A stretch of 64,000 bases of DNA from Leclercia adecarboxylata (GCF_023639785.1 NZ_CP098325.1:558001-622000), one strand, 5' to 3'. Numbered from the stretch's first letter, positions 1 through 8,352 are shown. The notes: a model not told the origin generated them from the sequence alone. Made by a program: numbers and translations.

Positions 1-630
1 GCGGTATGCTTAAGCGCGCTGATGCACTACCTGCTGCCGGACGTTGAGCCACGCACGCCGCCGCCACGGCTGGAGAAGGACGCCGCCCGGGTGCGCCATG
101 AATCGCTGCTCTCCGGCAGCGTGGCGACGCTGATTTTTGTGGTGTTCCAGATAAGCGATCTCAGCGATTCGCTGTCGGCGCTGATGGCGGGGATCCTGAT
201 CCTCTTCCCGATGCACTATCGCGGCGCGGTGATGAGCTCCCTGTGGCGCGTGGTCGGGGTGGTGCTCGGCTGTCTCTATATTCTGCTGGTGCAGTTGGTG
301 CTCTACGATCACAGCAGCCACATGCTGCTGATGATGCCGCTGATTGGTCTCGGGCTGGCGTTTGGCGCCCGCCTGCACGTCATGGAGAAGGTGGGCGCCG
401 GGGTCGGTTTTGCCAGTATTACCACCATCGGCATTATGTTTGGCCAGAACATGCACCCGGACGGCGACCTGGTGTTCAGCGATCTCTACCGCATCGTTTC
501 GGTGACGGTGGCGCTGGTGGCGACCCTGACGATGGTGTTCCTGATGCACCTGTTTCTCAACTGTTTTGGCCCTACCCGCTACGTGATTAACCCGCCTCAG
601 GGCTCAGTGGAGAAACGCCGGGATAGTTGA
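1..630 (+). CDS. DUF2955/FUSC-like inner-membrane protein (5' end missing)
   Basis: The reading frame is open from base 1 and no start is visible, so the gene begins outside the window; 209 codons are seen. The protein has several hydrophobic helices, with short loops such as FPMHYRG and FGARLHV, a pattern seen in DUF2955/aromatic-acid-exporter (FUSC) family membrane proteins. Members often sit beside an HlyD-type periplasmic adaptor and are thought to export small aromatic or drug-like compounds. The partner gene would lie outside the window, so this cannot be checked here. Its 3' end overlaps the 3' end of convergent yjiN by 27 bp. The family call is moderately sure; the substrate is unknown. 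Confidence 0.6.
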   Translation, partial: AVCLSALMHYLLPDVEPRTPPPRLEKDAARVRHESLLSGSVATLIFVVFQISDLSDSLSALMAGILILFPMHYRGAVMSSLWRVVGVVLGCLYILLVQLVLYDHSSHMLLMMPLIGLGLAFGARLHVMEKVGAGVGFASITTIGIMFGQNMHPDGDLVFSDLYRIVSVTVALVATLTMVFLMHLFLNCFGPTRYVINPPQGSVEKRRDS

Positions 631-1872
631 CAGCAGGAACAAAATCAGCCCGATAGTGCCGCCCACCAGGGTGCCGTTGACGCGGATAAACTGCAGGTCC
701 TTGCCGATGTTCAGCTCAATCTGGCGGGACATATCCTTCGCATCCCAGCCTTTGACCGTGTCGCTGATGTGGCGGGTGAGGAAGCGGGCAAAATCGGGCG
801 CCACGCGGTGCGCCGCCTGCTCGAGATGTTCGTTCAGCGAGGCGCGCAGGTTGCTGTCCGCCACCAGAGTTTCACCGAACCACAGCCCGGCGTTGGCGAG
901 GCGCTGCTTCACGCGGGAGTCGTCGCGCTGCATATCGGCCTTCAGCCACTGGCGCAGGTCGGCCCACATCTCGCCCAGATAGCGGTTAAAGGCCTCGTCG
1001 TTCTTCAGATAGGTTTTGATGTTCTCGGCTTTGGCCGCGGTTTCCGGATCGTTTTTCAGGTTATCCACCAGTTTCAGCACCGCCCTGTCAAAGGCCTGGC
1101 GGATCTGATGGGTGCGGTCGTGGCTGACGTCATCCAGAATGGCGTTCACCGCATTGGACACCAGCTCGGCGCTCTGATCCCCCAGCCACTCGGTGGGCAA
1201 AATCATCGCCTTACGCGGGTGCTCGGTCTTCAGCCAGTGGACGATCTGCGCGGCGATAAAATCGCGGGTGCTGTCACGCTGCAGGAGGGTGATCATGCGG
1301 TTAATCACCGCATCCAGCAGCACCTGGTGACGGTTGTTCTTGGTCATGCTCTCCAGCATCGCGGCGCTGGTTTCGCTGAAATCGACCTTATCCAGCGCCT
1401 TGTGCACCGCCCGTTTCAGCATGCGCTGAATGCGCCCGTCGTCGGTCAGCTCCAGGAACCCGCTCATCACCTGCATGATATGCTGCCCCACGCGCTGGGC
1501 ATTCTCCGGCTTGCTGAACCAGTTGCCGATGAGCAGCGCCGGTTCGTGCTTGCGGATAAGCGCGACCAGGGACTGAGTATCGAGAAATTTCTCCTGCACG
1601 AACTGGCCGAGATTGTCGCCAATACGGTCCTTATTGCGCGGGATAATTGCGGTATGTTTCGAAATAAACGGGATCGGCACCCGGCGAAAGAGGGCCACCA
1701 CGGCAAACCAGTCCGCCAGGGCGCCCACCATCGCCGCTTCGGCAATGGCCTTTACCCCGCGTACCCAGAAGGTCTGGGGCAGGAACAGGGTGGCGATAAA
1801 GGTCGCGGCGGCAATCAGCAGCAGTGACAGCGCCAGCAGCTTGGCGCGTTTGAGTTCAGCGAGTTTTTCCAT
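604..1872 (-). CDS. yjiN: YjiN, DUF445 inner-membrane protein
   Basis: This is a 422-residue DUF445 protein, close to the 426 residues of E. coli YjiN. Two hydrophobic segments lie near the N-terminus (about 13-31 and 42-62) and one at the C-terminus (about 398-421), with a long charged, helical middle domain. The conserved stretch [14 protein letters not shown] follows the second helix. I start at the ATG at 1872 ([11 protein letters not shown]); a longer reading to 1935 adds residues that do not look like the family and would overlap the LysE-type gene. The function of DUF445 proteins is not established. In E. coli the gene marks the left edge of the variable restriction-gene region, and accessory DNA likewise follows here. 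Confidence 0.9.
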   Translation of the reverse strand: MEKLAELKRAKLLALSLLLIAAATFIATLFLPQTFWVRGVKAIAEAAMVGALADWFAVVALFRRVPIPFISKHTAIIPRNKDRIGDNLGQFVQEKFLDTQSLVALIRKHEPALLIGNWFSKPENAQRVGQHIMQVMSGFLELTDDGRIQRMLKRAVHKALDKVDFSETSAAMLESMTKNNRHQVLLDAVINRMITLLQRDSTRDFIAAQIVHWLKTEHPRKAMILPTEWLGDQSAELVSNAVNAILDDVSHDRTHQIRQAFDRAVLKLVDNLKNDPETAAKAENIKTYLKNDEAFNRYLGEMWADLRQWLKADMQRDDSRVKQRLANAGLWFGETLVADSNLRASLNEHLEQAAHRVAPDFARFLTRHISDTVKGWDAKDMSRQIELNIGKDLQFIRVNGTLVGGTIGLILFLLSTIPAFLH

Positions 1873-1876
1873 AGGG

Positions 1877-2539
1877 TTAAGGATAGAGGGAAGCGGCAAG
1901 AAGGTAAAAAAATTGCCACAGGATCCAGCCGCCAAACGCGATCAGCACTGCCCCCGCCGCGCGCTCTATCTTCCAGATGTGGTTGCTCAGCCGCCGCTGA
2001 ACGGCAGGCAACGCGATGACCGACACCACCGCCAGATCCCACGCCAGCACTACCGTCACCATCCAGATGCCGCTGACCGACTGCTGGAGCAGGGTGACAT
2101 CTGGCCCGAGCAGGGCGGTCATCAGCGCCAGATAAAAGAGCGCATTTTTCGGATTTAATACCGCCGATCCCAGGCCAAGCAGGAGCTGCCTGCGTAGGCC
2201 GGGACGCTCCGTCTGCGCATTATCCAGCGTCAGGGGGCGGGCGCGGCTGTGGATCAGATGCCAGCCGATCCACAGCAGATACAGGGCACCCAGTAGCTCA
2301 ATGACGTTAAAAAGCAGGGTGAACTGGCGCAGCGCGCGCCAGCCGAGGATCACCAGCAGGATGTAGAGCCCGTTGCCCAGGGCGATGCCCACGCACAGCC
2401 CGGCGCTGCCGCGCAGGCGATGCCGGGCGGCAAACCCCATCAGCAAAAAGAAGTCCGGGCCGGGGCTGAGCAGGGCGACAAAATGCGCCAGCGCGAGGGC
2501 GAGAAACGCGGGCGGAAAGAGCGTGGTAATAAGTTCCAT
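1877..2539 (-). CDS. LysE/RhtB-family amino-acid exporter
   Basis: A 220-residue polytopic protein with about six membrane helices. It carries the family signature SPGPDF near residue 25 and a later LNPKNALFY segment, both typical of LysE/RhtB translocators that export amino acids or their derivatives across the inner membrane. It lies 47 bp downstream of an AraC-type regulator on the same strand, a common pairing in which the regulator controls the exporter. Four bases separate its stop from the yjiN start, so the two may be co-transcribed. The substrate cannot be read from the sequence. Confidence in the family is high. Confidence 0.88.
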   Translation of the reverse strand: MELITTLFPPAFLALALAHFVALLSPGPDFFLLMGFAARHRLRGSAGLCVGIALGNGLYILLVILGWRALRQFTLLFNVIELLGALYLLWIGWHLIHSRARPLTLDNAQTERPGLRRQLLLGLGSAVLNPKNALFYLALMTALLGPDVTLLQQSVSGIWMVTVVLAWDLAVVSVIALPAVQRRLSNHIWKIERAAGAVLIAFGGWILWQFFYLLAASLYP

Positions 2540-2586
2540 AGTGACCTCATCAGTAAATCTGAGGTCAGGCTACAAAAGTGCGGGCG

Positions 2587-3330
2587 CTACTTATTGTCAG
2601 ATATTGATCGCCCCGTGGCGTACTGGCGCGGCGTGGCGGCAGCGTAGCTGACAAAGGTTTTATGGAAGTGGCTCTGATCGGCAAAGCCGCTCTGGTAGCT
2701 GACGTCCGCGATATCATCCCCGGCACGCAGACGGGCTTTGGCAAACTCGACCCGGGAGATGGCCAGGAAAGTGCCGGGCGTCAGGCCGGTATCCTGCTTA
2801 AAGGTTCTGATAAGCGTCTCTTTACGCAGTGAAAAGCGCCGGGCCAACGTATCCAGCGAGGGCGGTGCCTGCAGGCTGTGGCGTAACGTCTGCAACAGGG
2901 CAAGGCTGGAGGGACGAAGCGCCTCAGGCGGGGCGCTGTTTTCTGCCAGCCCGGAGAGCAGGGCGTTAATAGCCCCGGGCGACAGGGTGTCAACCACAGC
3001 AAGATACTGGCGGAAAAGCGCCTCATTGCGGATCACCTGCATGGCGGGCTCAATATCTGTATCGAGATAAAGCATGTGATAGCTGCGGGGTTGCCCCTCA
3101 ACGGGGTTACAGCTGTGAGCCATGTGGGCCGGAATAACAATCACATCGCCGGGATAGAGGGTGAACGGCTCGCCGTTGCAGGTGCAGCAGGTTTGTCCCT
3201 CAAGAATAGCGCCAATGGAAAGCTGGGCATGGCTGTGACGCTTATAGGCCTGCGTGCTCTGCCAGGTACTGCGCAGCTCCACGCCGGGCTGGCGGATAAA
3301 GGTCTGATTGACGTGGCGGGTCTGGGTCAT
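2587..3330 (-). CDS. AraC-family transcriptional regulator
   Basis: A 247-residue regulator. The N-terminal half is a cupin-like AraC ligand domain (for example GDVIVIPAHMAHSCNP near residues 60-75). The C-terminal ~100 residues form the double helix-turn-helix domain, with LDTLARRFSLRKETLIRTF and the signature YQSGFADQSHFHKTF. It stands directly upstream of the LysE-type exporter on the same strand and probably controls it. The ligand may be an exported amino acid or analogue; this is inferred from the neighbour only. Confidence 0.88.
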   Translation of the reverse strand: MTQTRHVNQTFIRQPGVELRSTWQSTQAYKRHSHAQLSIGAILEGQTCCTCNGEPFTLYPGDVIVIPAHMAHSCNPVEGQPRSYHMLYLDTDIEPAMQVIRNEALFRQYLAVVDTLSPGAINALLSGLAENSAPPEALRPSSLALLQTLRHSLQAPPSLDTLARRFSLRKETLIRTFKQDTGLTPGTFLAISRVEFAKARLRAGDDIADVSYQSGFADQSHFHKTFVSYAAATPRQYATGRSISDNK

Positions 3331-3496
3331 GGCGGCTACCGGTGTGAGGGGTATGGGGGTTATAGCATGATAGGGAATGCGAGTCGCCTCATAGTATCAG
3401 GTAGCTGCTGGCATGCATTTCACTTTTTCTTCGAGCATGCTCCCTGGTTTGCTGACTGGTTGAAGAATGTATGAGTAATCGTCATTCAATTTGTAT

Positions 3497-3664
3497 ATGC
3501 TTTTTTGTATATACAAAACTGAAGGGATAGACTATGCCAACAATGGTGTTGTGGTGATTGTTGCCGTGCATACCGTTCGTTTTGAAAGTGGGGCGGAAAT
3601 TATTCGCGTTATTAGCGCCCGTAAGGCAAGTCTGAAAGAGAGGAATCTTTATGAGCATCATTAA
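3497..3664 (+). pseudogene. brnT: truncated BrnT-type toxin (C-terminal remnant)
   Basis: A 55-codon frame whose last ~35 residues (VVVIVAVHTVRF..., then IIRVISARKASLKERNLYE) match the C-terminal beta strands and final helix of BrnT/DUF497 ribonuclease toxins. Intact BrnT proteins are about 90 residues. The N-terminal ~40 residues are missing and I find no continuation in any forward frame between 3331 and 3497. The stop overlaps the brnA start by 14 bp, the normal coupled arrangement of brnTA. I therefore call it a decayed toxin. A short functional protein is possible but unlikely. Confidence 0.65.
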
Positions 3665-3953
3665 ACATAAGCGCGGTGAAGTCGCCCAGCCAGATTCAGA
3701 ACGAGAAGCTGAACTCAATGCACTGGCTCAAAAGGCAGATGACGAAATCGACTACAGTGACATTTCTGAAACATCCGATGAACAGTGGGCTGAGGCAGTA
3801 CGCGGCAAATTTTATCGCCCTCTGAAAATGCAGGCTTCAGTGCGTATTGATGCTGATGTTATGGAGTGGCTTAAACGTCCGGGGAAAGGTTATCAGACCC
3901 GCCTGAATGCCATCCTGCGGGAAGCGATGCTTCGCGATCAAAACAAGATTTAA
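3651..3953 (+). CDS. brnA: BrnA-family antitoxin
   Basis: A 100-residue protein of the BrnA/DUF4415 family. The acidic middle (EIDYSDISETSDEQW) is followed by FYRPLKMQASVRIDADVMEWLK and KGYQTRLNAILREAM, the ribbon-helix-helix DNA-binding end of BrnA antitoxins. BrnA normally binds BrnT and represses the brnTA promoter. It is complete while the toxin upstream is truncated, so it is now an orphan antitoxin that may still act as a DNA-binding repressor. A GC-rich REP-like hairpin follows the stop. Confidence 0.85.
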   Translation: MSIIKHKRGEVAQPDSEREAELNALAQKADDEIDYSDISETSDEQWAEAVRGKFYRPLKMQASVRIDADVMEWLKRPGKGYQTRLNAILREAMLRDQNKI

Positions 3954-3966
3954 CCTCGGTAGTATT

Positions 3967-3994
3967 CCCCCGGTGGCGCTGGGCTTACCGGGGC
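3967..3994. repeat. REP-like hairpin after brnA
   Basis: A GC-rich inverted repeat in which CCCCGGT pairs with ACCGGGG around a GGCGCTGGGCT centre, the usual shape of enterobacterial REP units. It lies 13 bp after the brnA stop and may stabilise the transcript end. Confidence 0.6.
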
Positions 3995-4044
3995 TATAAA
4001 GTGTGTGCAGGTTTGCTTTTTCTATTTCTTGATAGCCCCGTTTG

Positions 4045-4067
4045 ATATCCAACTATTTTAACTACCC
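4045..4067 (+). repeat. left copy of a 23-bp imperfect direct repeat
   Basis: The sequence matches 5700-5722 at 20 of 23 positions; the core CTATTTT is followed by ACTACCC in both. The two copies bracket the effector-immunity-hcp trio. The surrounding 3954-4213 stretch is AT-rich, has no gene, and holds a REP-like hairpin, this repeat and the ribosome-binding site GGAG at 4201-4204. Confidence 0.6.
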
Positions 4068-4213
4068 AAAATAGTAAAACACATATGGCTAATTTTGGTG
4101 ATATAATTTATTTATAGATAATGTGAATGTTATTTTTAGCTCGAAAATAATTATTTGTTTAAGGCGAATGAAGTGATATAAATCCTAAGGGTAATTAAAA
4201 GGAGATAGATATC

Positions 4214-4906
4214 ATGGTGGATACGGCTATCTTTACTGGAGATTTAGCTACGGATGATGTGAAAAAGGTCGCTAACCGAATAGTTGATATAATTATATCA
4301 CCGGGTGTTATTCCTGGCTTGATTAATGGCGCGCTTACAGTCCCTCTTGACCTTGGATATCTTGCCATAGGTTATTTTGATACAGATTCTCGTTCTAAAC
4401 ACCAGGCAGAACGAATCCGTATGGCGGAGGCTATTCATAACGATATATTGAATTATGATCACATTACAAACGCAGTTGAGTTAATCTTTGAAAGATTTAA
4501 TCAATATCTCACTATAAGCCAGCAAAACAGTGTTTATCGCGGTGTTGTTTCATCCGTCGCTGGTCGCTTGGTCACTGCGAAAATTATCACGTCTATAGGA
4601 GCCGCAGTTCTGACTCGTATTTCATTTATTGGCGCTGCGTCAGCGAAAGGCTGGATCGGTAAGGTCACCCTGCTTTTACTTGTCGGAGGGATGTCTGAGC
4701 GTTCTATAAGTGTGTCAGAAGAGTTGGCTATCGAAGCGCCTGAAATTTATCAATTACTTCGTCCACATGATTACGATCTTTCCTATTTCCTTTTTGAGCC
4801 TGTTGTAAAACCCTTTGTCGAAGCAATTCATATAGCTAATCAACTGGGGCAGCCCTACTTCAATAAAATAATAGAGATCGTTGAGAGTAAATTAAATGTC
4901 AATTAA
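4214..4906 (+). CDS. putative T6SS-linked membrane-active effector (unrecognised family)
   Basis: I do not recognise this 230-residue protein. There is no signal peptide. It has two hydrophobic, glycine-rich stretches, about residues 27-55 (SPGVIPGLINGALTVPLDLG) and 118-158 (IGAAVLTRISFIGAASAKGW and beyond), separated by a charged helical part. A strong GGAG lies 10 bp before the ATG. The stop overlaps the next gene by 11 bp, and an hcp gene follows. A small soluble protein able to insert in membranes, coupled to a two-helix membrane protein and hcp, fits a pore-forming effector carried inside the Hcp ring. This is inference from layout and hydropathy; a membrane-associated chaperone or unrelated protein is possible. 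Base composition is more AT-rich than the backbone. Confidence 0.45.
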   Translation: MVDTAIFTGDLATDDVKKVANRIVDIIISPGVIPGLINGALTVPLDLGYLAIGYFDTDSRSKHQAERIRMAEAIHNDILNYDHITNAVELIFERFNQYLTISQQNSVYRGVVSSVAGRLVTAKIITSIGAAVLTRISFIGAASAKGWIGKVTLLLLVGGMSERSISVSEELAIEAPEIYQLLRPHDYDLSYFLFEPVVKPFVEAIHIANQLGQPYFNKIIEIVESKLNVN

Positions 4907-5138
4907 AGAATGTTTCTCTTCGTTCTTCAAGGGGTTTTTACGCAAGCTTTCATCAGGTGTTATTTTTATCTGGAGTTTCATTGAGTCATTATTATTTATA
5001 GGTGGCCTGGTAATGTGCATCATGCTGCCTGTCGCGTGGCCTATGAAATTTGTTTGTGCTGCTATATGGTTGGTCTTATTCTACATATGCTCGAAAGTCG
5101 TCGATATGTTAGAAAATTATCGTAACAGGAAAGATTGA
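4896..5138 (+). CDS. small two-helix membrane protein, putative immunity protein
   Basis: An 80-residue protein with two predicted membrane helices (about residues 21-45, VIFIWSFIESLLFIGGLV, and 50-68, KFVCAAIWLVLFYIC) and a charged tail (NYRNRKD). Its ATG lies inside the end of the upstream gene (11-bp overlap), so translation of the pair is probably coupled, as is usual for toxin-immunity pairs. Inner-membrane location is what would be expected of immunity to a pore-forming toxin. No family was recognised; the role is inferred from position alone. Confidence 0.45.
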   Translation: MSIKECFSSFFKGFLRKLSSGVIFIWSFIESLLFIGGLVMCIMLPVAWPMKFVCAAIWLVLFYICSKVVDMLENYRNRKD

Positions 5139-5152
5139 ATACAGGGAAAAAT

Positions 5153-5632
5153 ATGTCCAATCCAGCTTATTTATGGTTAACAGATGAAAATGGGTCTCCT
5201 GTCGTCGGCGGATGCTGCGTCCTGGGGCGAGTAGGATCTATCGAGATAAAGTCATTATCACATCACATGACTATTCCAACAGATTCAAATACGGGGAAGT
5301 TAACCGGTACACGTATCCATACGCCAATATTGTTCCAAAAAGAGTTTGACCGGGTAACTCCTGTTTTATATCGCGCTATCAGTCGCGGCTATACCTTCAA
5401 ATCAGCAGAAATAAAAATGTATCAAATAGTAGATGCAGGTAAAGAGGCCGAATATTTTAATATCTTTATGGAGAACGTAAAAATCACGGGTATCACTCCC
5501 AGCCTCCATCCGGGCTCTGGTACTGGAACACATTTAGAAAACATTGAGCTTCGCTACGAGTCTATACAATGGAAGTATGTTGACGGAAACATCGTCTTTA
5601 AAGATAGCTGGAACGAATACTGTGTAGCATGA
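5153..5632 (+). CDS. hcp: Hcp-family type VI secretion tube protein
   Basis: A 159-residue Hcp. It opens with NPAYLWLTDENGSPVVGG and carries the family blocks IPTDSNTGKLTGTR, FQKEFDRVTPVLYRA, ENVKITGITPSLHPGSGTGTH and the ending KDSWNEYCVA. Hcp forms hexameric rings that stack into the inner tube of the type VI machine and can carry small effectors in the lumen. I start at the ATG at 5153, 14 bp after the upstream stop; an in-frame TTG at 5135 adds six residues not typical of the family. No other T6SS structural gene is in the window, so this is an orphan hcp that would serve a machine encoded elsewhere. Confidence 0.93.
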   Translation: MSNPAYLWLTDENGSPVVGGCCVLGRVGSIEIKSLSHHMTIPTDSNTGKLTGTRIHTPILFQKEFDRVTPVLYRAISRGYTFKSAEIKMYQIVDAGKEAEYFNIFMENVKITGITPSLHPGSGTGTHLENIELRYESIQWKYVDGNIVFKDSWNEYCVA

Positions 5633-5656
5633 GTGCCTTGTACTCGACAAAAACGT

Positions 5657-5682
5657 GCCCCCTCCGGGGGGCCCCCCTTTTA
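5657..5682 (+). terminator. probable terminator after hcp
   Basis: CCCCC and GGGGG pair around TCC, followed by a C run and TTTTAT. It lies 25 bp after the hcp stop and would end the effector-immunity-hcp transcript. Confidence 0.5.
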
Positions 5683-5699
5683 TACCCAACTTTACCTTC

Positions 5700-5722
5700 A
5701 TACCCAGCTATTTTGACTACCC
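5700..5722 (+). repeat. right copy of the 23-bp imperfect direct repeat
   Basis: This copy matches 4045-4067 at 20 of 23 positions. It lies between the hcp terminator and the ribosome-binding site (AAGGAGG) of the aldehyde dehydrogenase gene. Confidence 0.6.
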
Positions 5723-5755
5723 TTAATACCCCAAGCGGTAAAAAAGGAGGCAACA

Positions 5756-7126
5756 ATGGCCTATCAGACAGTGAATCCTGCCAACAACAAACTCATCAAA
5801 GAATATCCTTCTCATACTGATGCTGACGTCGAAGCGGCGCTGAAAACGGCCGATGCGCTCTACCATTCCGACTGGTCAAAAGGCAGCATCGACAAGCGCC
5901 TGGCGGTGCTGCACAAGCTGGCGGATCTCATTGATTCCCGTTCCGAAGAGCTGGCAAAAATCGCCAGCGTGGAGATGGGGAAACTTATAGCCCAGAGCCG
6001 CGGCGAGGTGAAACTCTGCGCGCAGATCGCCCGCTACTATGCGGATAACGCGAAGCAGCACCTCGCCCCGGTGAAATACCCGTCCGAACTTGGTGAAGCG
6101 TGGGTAGAGCATCACCCCATTGGCGTAGTGATGGCCGTGGAGCCGTGGAACTTCCCCTATTACCAGCTGATGCGCGTGCTGGCCCCGAACCTGGCGGCGG
6201 GTAACCCGGTGATCGCCAAGCATGCCAGCATCGTGCCGCACTGCGCTGAAACCTTCGCCCATCTGGTGCGCGAAGCCGGTGCCCCGGACGGGGCCTGGAC
6301 CAACCTGTTTATCTCTTCCGATCAGGTAGCGAATATCATTGCTGACGATCGCGTGCAGGGCGCGGCGCTCACCGGGTCTGAAAAGGCCGGTAGCGTGGTG
6401 GCGGCCCAGGCAGCGAAGCACATCAAAAAGTCGACTCTCGAACTGGGCGGTAACGACGTCTTCGTGGTACTGGACGATGCCGACCTGGAGAAGGCGGTGA
6501 AAACTGGCGTCAACGCGCGCCTTGCCAACGCCGGGCAGGTCTGTACCGCGGCCAAGCGCTTTATTCTCCACGAGAAAATCGCGGACCAGTTCCTGGAAAA
6601 ATACACTGAAGCCTTTAAGCAGGTGAAGATCGGCGATCCGCTGGATGAGAGCACCAGACTGGGGCCGCTCTCCTCAAAAGAGGCGCTGGAAACCCTGACC
6701 AGACAGGTTGAAGAGGCGGTGAAAAACGGCGCGACGCTGCACTACGGCGGTAAACCGGTGCAGCGTGAGGGCAGCTTCTTTGAGCCGACCATCCTGACCA
6801 ATATCACCCGCGATAACCCGGCATACTTCGAAGAGTTCTTCGGCCCGGTGGCGCAGATCTACGTGGTGAAAAACGATGAGGAGGCGGTAAAACTCGCCAA
6901 CGACTCACACTACGGTCTGGGCGGCGCGATCTTCAGTAAAGACACCGATCGCGCCAGGAAGATGGCCTCGAGCATCGAGACCGGGATGGTGTGGATCAAC
7001 TGGCTTACCGATACCGCCGCAGAGCTGCCCTTTGGCGGCGTGAAGCGTTCCGGCTACGGGCGTGAGCTGTCGGATCTGGGGATTAAAGAGTTTGTGAACC
7101 AGAAGCTGGTGGTGATCCGCCGATAG
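5756..7126 (+). CDS. NAD(P)-dependent aldehyde dehydrogenase, succinate-semialdehyde type
   Basis: A 456-residue aldehyde dehydrogenase. The signatures are PWNFPYYQ (near residue 132), the general-base Glu in LELGGND (near 228) and the catalytic Cys in NAGQVCTAAKR (near 262), then FFGPVAQIYV. Overall it resembles the Sad/YneI branch of NAD-dependent succinate-semialdehyde dehydrogenases (about 460 residues), but the exact substrate cannot be assigned. AAGGAGG lies 5 bp before the ATG. It stands alone on the plus strand, convergent with yjiA, with a REP hairpin between them. This gene is not at this place in E. coli K-12. Confidence 0.85.
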   Translation: MAYQTVNPANNKLIKEYPSHTDADVEAALKTADALYHSDWSKGSIDKRLAVLHKLADLIDSRSEELAKIASVEMGKLIAQSRGEVKLCAQIARYYADNAKQHLAPVKYPSELGEAWVEHHPIGVVMAVEPWNFPYYQLMRVLAPNLAAGNPVIAKHASIVPHCAETFAHLVREAGAPDGAWTNLFISSDQVANIIADDRVQGAALTGSEKAGSVVAAQAAKHIKKSTLELGGNDVFVVLDDADLEKAVKTGVNARLANAGQVCTAAKRFILHEKIADQFLEKYTEAFKQVKIGDPLDESTRLGPLSSKEALETLTRQVEEAVKNGATLHYGGKPVQREGSFFEPTILTNITRDNPAYFEEFFGPVAQIYVVKNDEEAVKLANDSHYGLGGAIFSKDTDRARKMASSIETGMVWINWLTDTAAELPFGGVKRSGYGRELSDLGIKEFVNQKLVVIRR

Positions 7127-7134
7127 GCGTTTTC

Positions 7135-7170
7135 CCCCTCACCCTGACCCTCTCCCCACAGGGGAGAGGG
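7135..7170. repeat. REP-like hairpin between aldehyde dehydrogenase gene and yjiA
   Basis: A perfect 10-bp stem (CCCTCTCCCC / GGGGAGAGGG) closes a 3-base loop (ACA), preceded by CCCCTCACCCTGA. The same element recurs at 8376-8458, inside 37563-37813 and 38457-38832, and at 43082-43114. It lies between convergent genes and may act as a two-way transcript end. Confidence 0.75.
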
Positions 7171-7184
7171 GACAGTCTGTGCGG

Positions 7185-8138
7185 CTATTTACACAACCCC
7201 GCGAACCCGGCGCGGATCTCCTCTTCCGGCAGCTCGATGCCGATAAACACCATTACGCTGTGCGGCTGTTCGTCGCCCCAGGGGCGATCCCAGTCGGCGC
7301 TGTACAGGCGCTGCACGCCCTGGAACAGCAGGCGGTTTGGCTCGCCGTCGATCCACAGCATCCCTTTGTAGCGCAGCAGTTTGTCGGCAAACGACAGCAG
7401 CAGGTTCTCCATCACCCGGGAAACTTCGCTGATATCCACCGGGTAGTCCAGCTCGACGACAATCGAGGAGACGTCGTTTTGTTTGTCGGCCATAAAGTGG
7501 AAACGTGGTTTAGTGGTGACGTTCTCTTCCAGCATAAAGCCGTTGGTGTTGAACAGCTGAGACAGGTCGATATCGCCAAAGGTGACGGTATAGATCGGCG
7601 CGCGGGAGTTGATGCGCGTCAGGCGCTCGCGCAGTTTAGCGCTCTCGCCCGCCACGTCGGTTTTGGTCAGCAGAATGCGGTCGGCGTAGCCTACCTGGGA
7701 CTGGGCGATGGTGAACTGGTTCATCTGGTCGTCGGCGTGCACCGCGTCGACCAGGGCGATCACGCCGTCCAGCAGGTAGCGCTGGCAGAGGATCTCGTGG
7801 GAGAAAAAGGTCTGAATAATCGGGCCGGGGTCGGCCATGCCGGTGCACTCAATCACCAGGCGGTCAAAGTCGATCTCACCCCGATCGCGGCTGTCGAGCA
7901 GGTCGAGCAGGGCGTCTTCCAGCTCGTTAGAACGGGTGCAGCAGATGCAGCCGTTGGTCAGGGTTTTGATCTGGGTGGCGCGATCGCCGATCAGCTGGTC
8001 GTCCACCGAGACTTCACCAAACTCGTTTTCGATAACCGCGATTTTGAAGCCGTGCTGTTCGTTGAGGATGTGGCGCAGCAGGGTGGTTTTGCCCGCGCCG
8101 AGAAAGCCGGTGAGTAGGGTAACTGCGATCGGTGTCAT
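7185..8138 (-). CDS. yjiA: YjiA, G3E-family metal-linked GTPase
   Basis: A 317-residue G3E GTPase (COG0523). The Walker A motif GFLGAGKTT starts near residue 11, the metal-binding signature NGCICC follows near residue 64, and ECTGMADP is the switch region. E. coli YjiA is 318 residues, binds metal at the CxCC site and hydrolyses GTP; its client protein is not established. I start at 8138 (MTPIAVTLLTG) because the Walker motif then has the usual spacing; upstream codons overlap yjiX. It is the last gene of btsT-yjiX-yjiA. Confidence 0.95.
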   Translation of the reverse strand: MTPIAVTLLTGFLGAGKTTLLRHILNEQHGFKIAVIENEFGEVSVDDQLIGDRATQIKTLTNGCICCTRSNELEDALLDLLDSRDRGEIDFDRLVIECTGMADPGPIIQTFFSHEILCQRYLLDGVIALVDAVHADDQMNQFTIAQSQVGYADRILLTKTDVAGESAKLRERLTRINSRAPIYTVTFGDIDLSQLFNTNGFMLEENVTTKPRFHFMADKQNDVSSIVVELDYPVDISEVSRVMENLLLSFADKLLRYKGMLWIDGEPNRLLFQGVQRLYSADWDRPWGDEQPHSVMVFIGIELPEEEIRAGFAGLCK

Positions 8139-8148
8139 GGTTTCTCCT

Positions 8149-8352
8149 TTAGCAGCAGCGTACGCCGCCTTCGCCACCTCCGCCGTAGCGCGCTTCCTGA
8201 CGCTCGCGGAAGAATTCGTTATAGGTCATGTAGGGTTTATCCGGATGGTTGGTCTTCATATGCTCAACGTAGTTGTCATAGTCCGGAATGCCAATCAGCA
8301 TTTTCGCCGCCTGACCGAGGTATTTTTTTGCTTCGCCTAAGTTACCAAACAT
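8149..8352 (-). CDS. yjiX: YjiX, YbdD/DUF466-family small protein
   Basis: A 67-residue YbdD-type protein ([20 protein letters not shown], then [16 protein letters not shown]) ending in a glycine-rich tail and CC. Such proteins are encoded next to CstA/BtsT peptide or pyruvate transporters and probably influence them. The start at 8352 gives the known E. coli length. It lies between btsT (116 bp, with two REP-like hairpins) and yjiA (10 bp). Confidence 0.93.
   Translation of the reverse strand: MFGNLGEAKKYLGQAAKMLIGIPDYDNYVEHMKTNHPDKPYMTYNEFFRERQEARYGGGGEGGVRCC

Noticed and set aside
3076..3474. A plus-strand frame opposite and beyond the AraC gene, possibly encoding the missing BrnT N-terminus
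   Set aside because: Most of it is antisense to the AraC gene, and the end (HAFHFFFEHAPWFADWLKNV) does not resemble a BrnT start.
4045..5722. Attachment sites of an integrative element
   Set aside because: The direct repeats are imperfect, there is no tRNA gene at either end and no integrase in the interval, so I call them only direct repeats.
5629..5820. A short frame crossing from the hcp end into the aldehyde dehydrogenase gene
   Set aside because: It runs through the terminator and a different frame of the next gene, with no ribosome-binding site and no domain.
7148..7170. Possible CRISPR or tandem repeat from the recurring CCCTCTCCCC hairpins
   Set aside because: The copies are single or paired palindromes scattered over the window without regular spacers, which is the REP pattern and not a CRISPR array.
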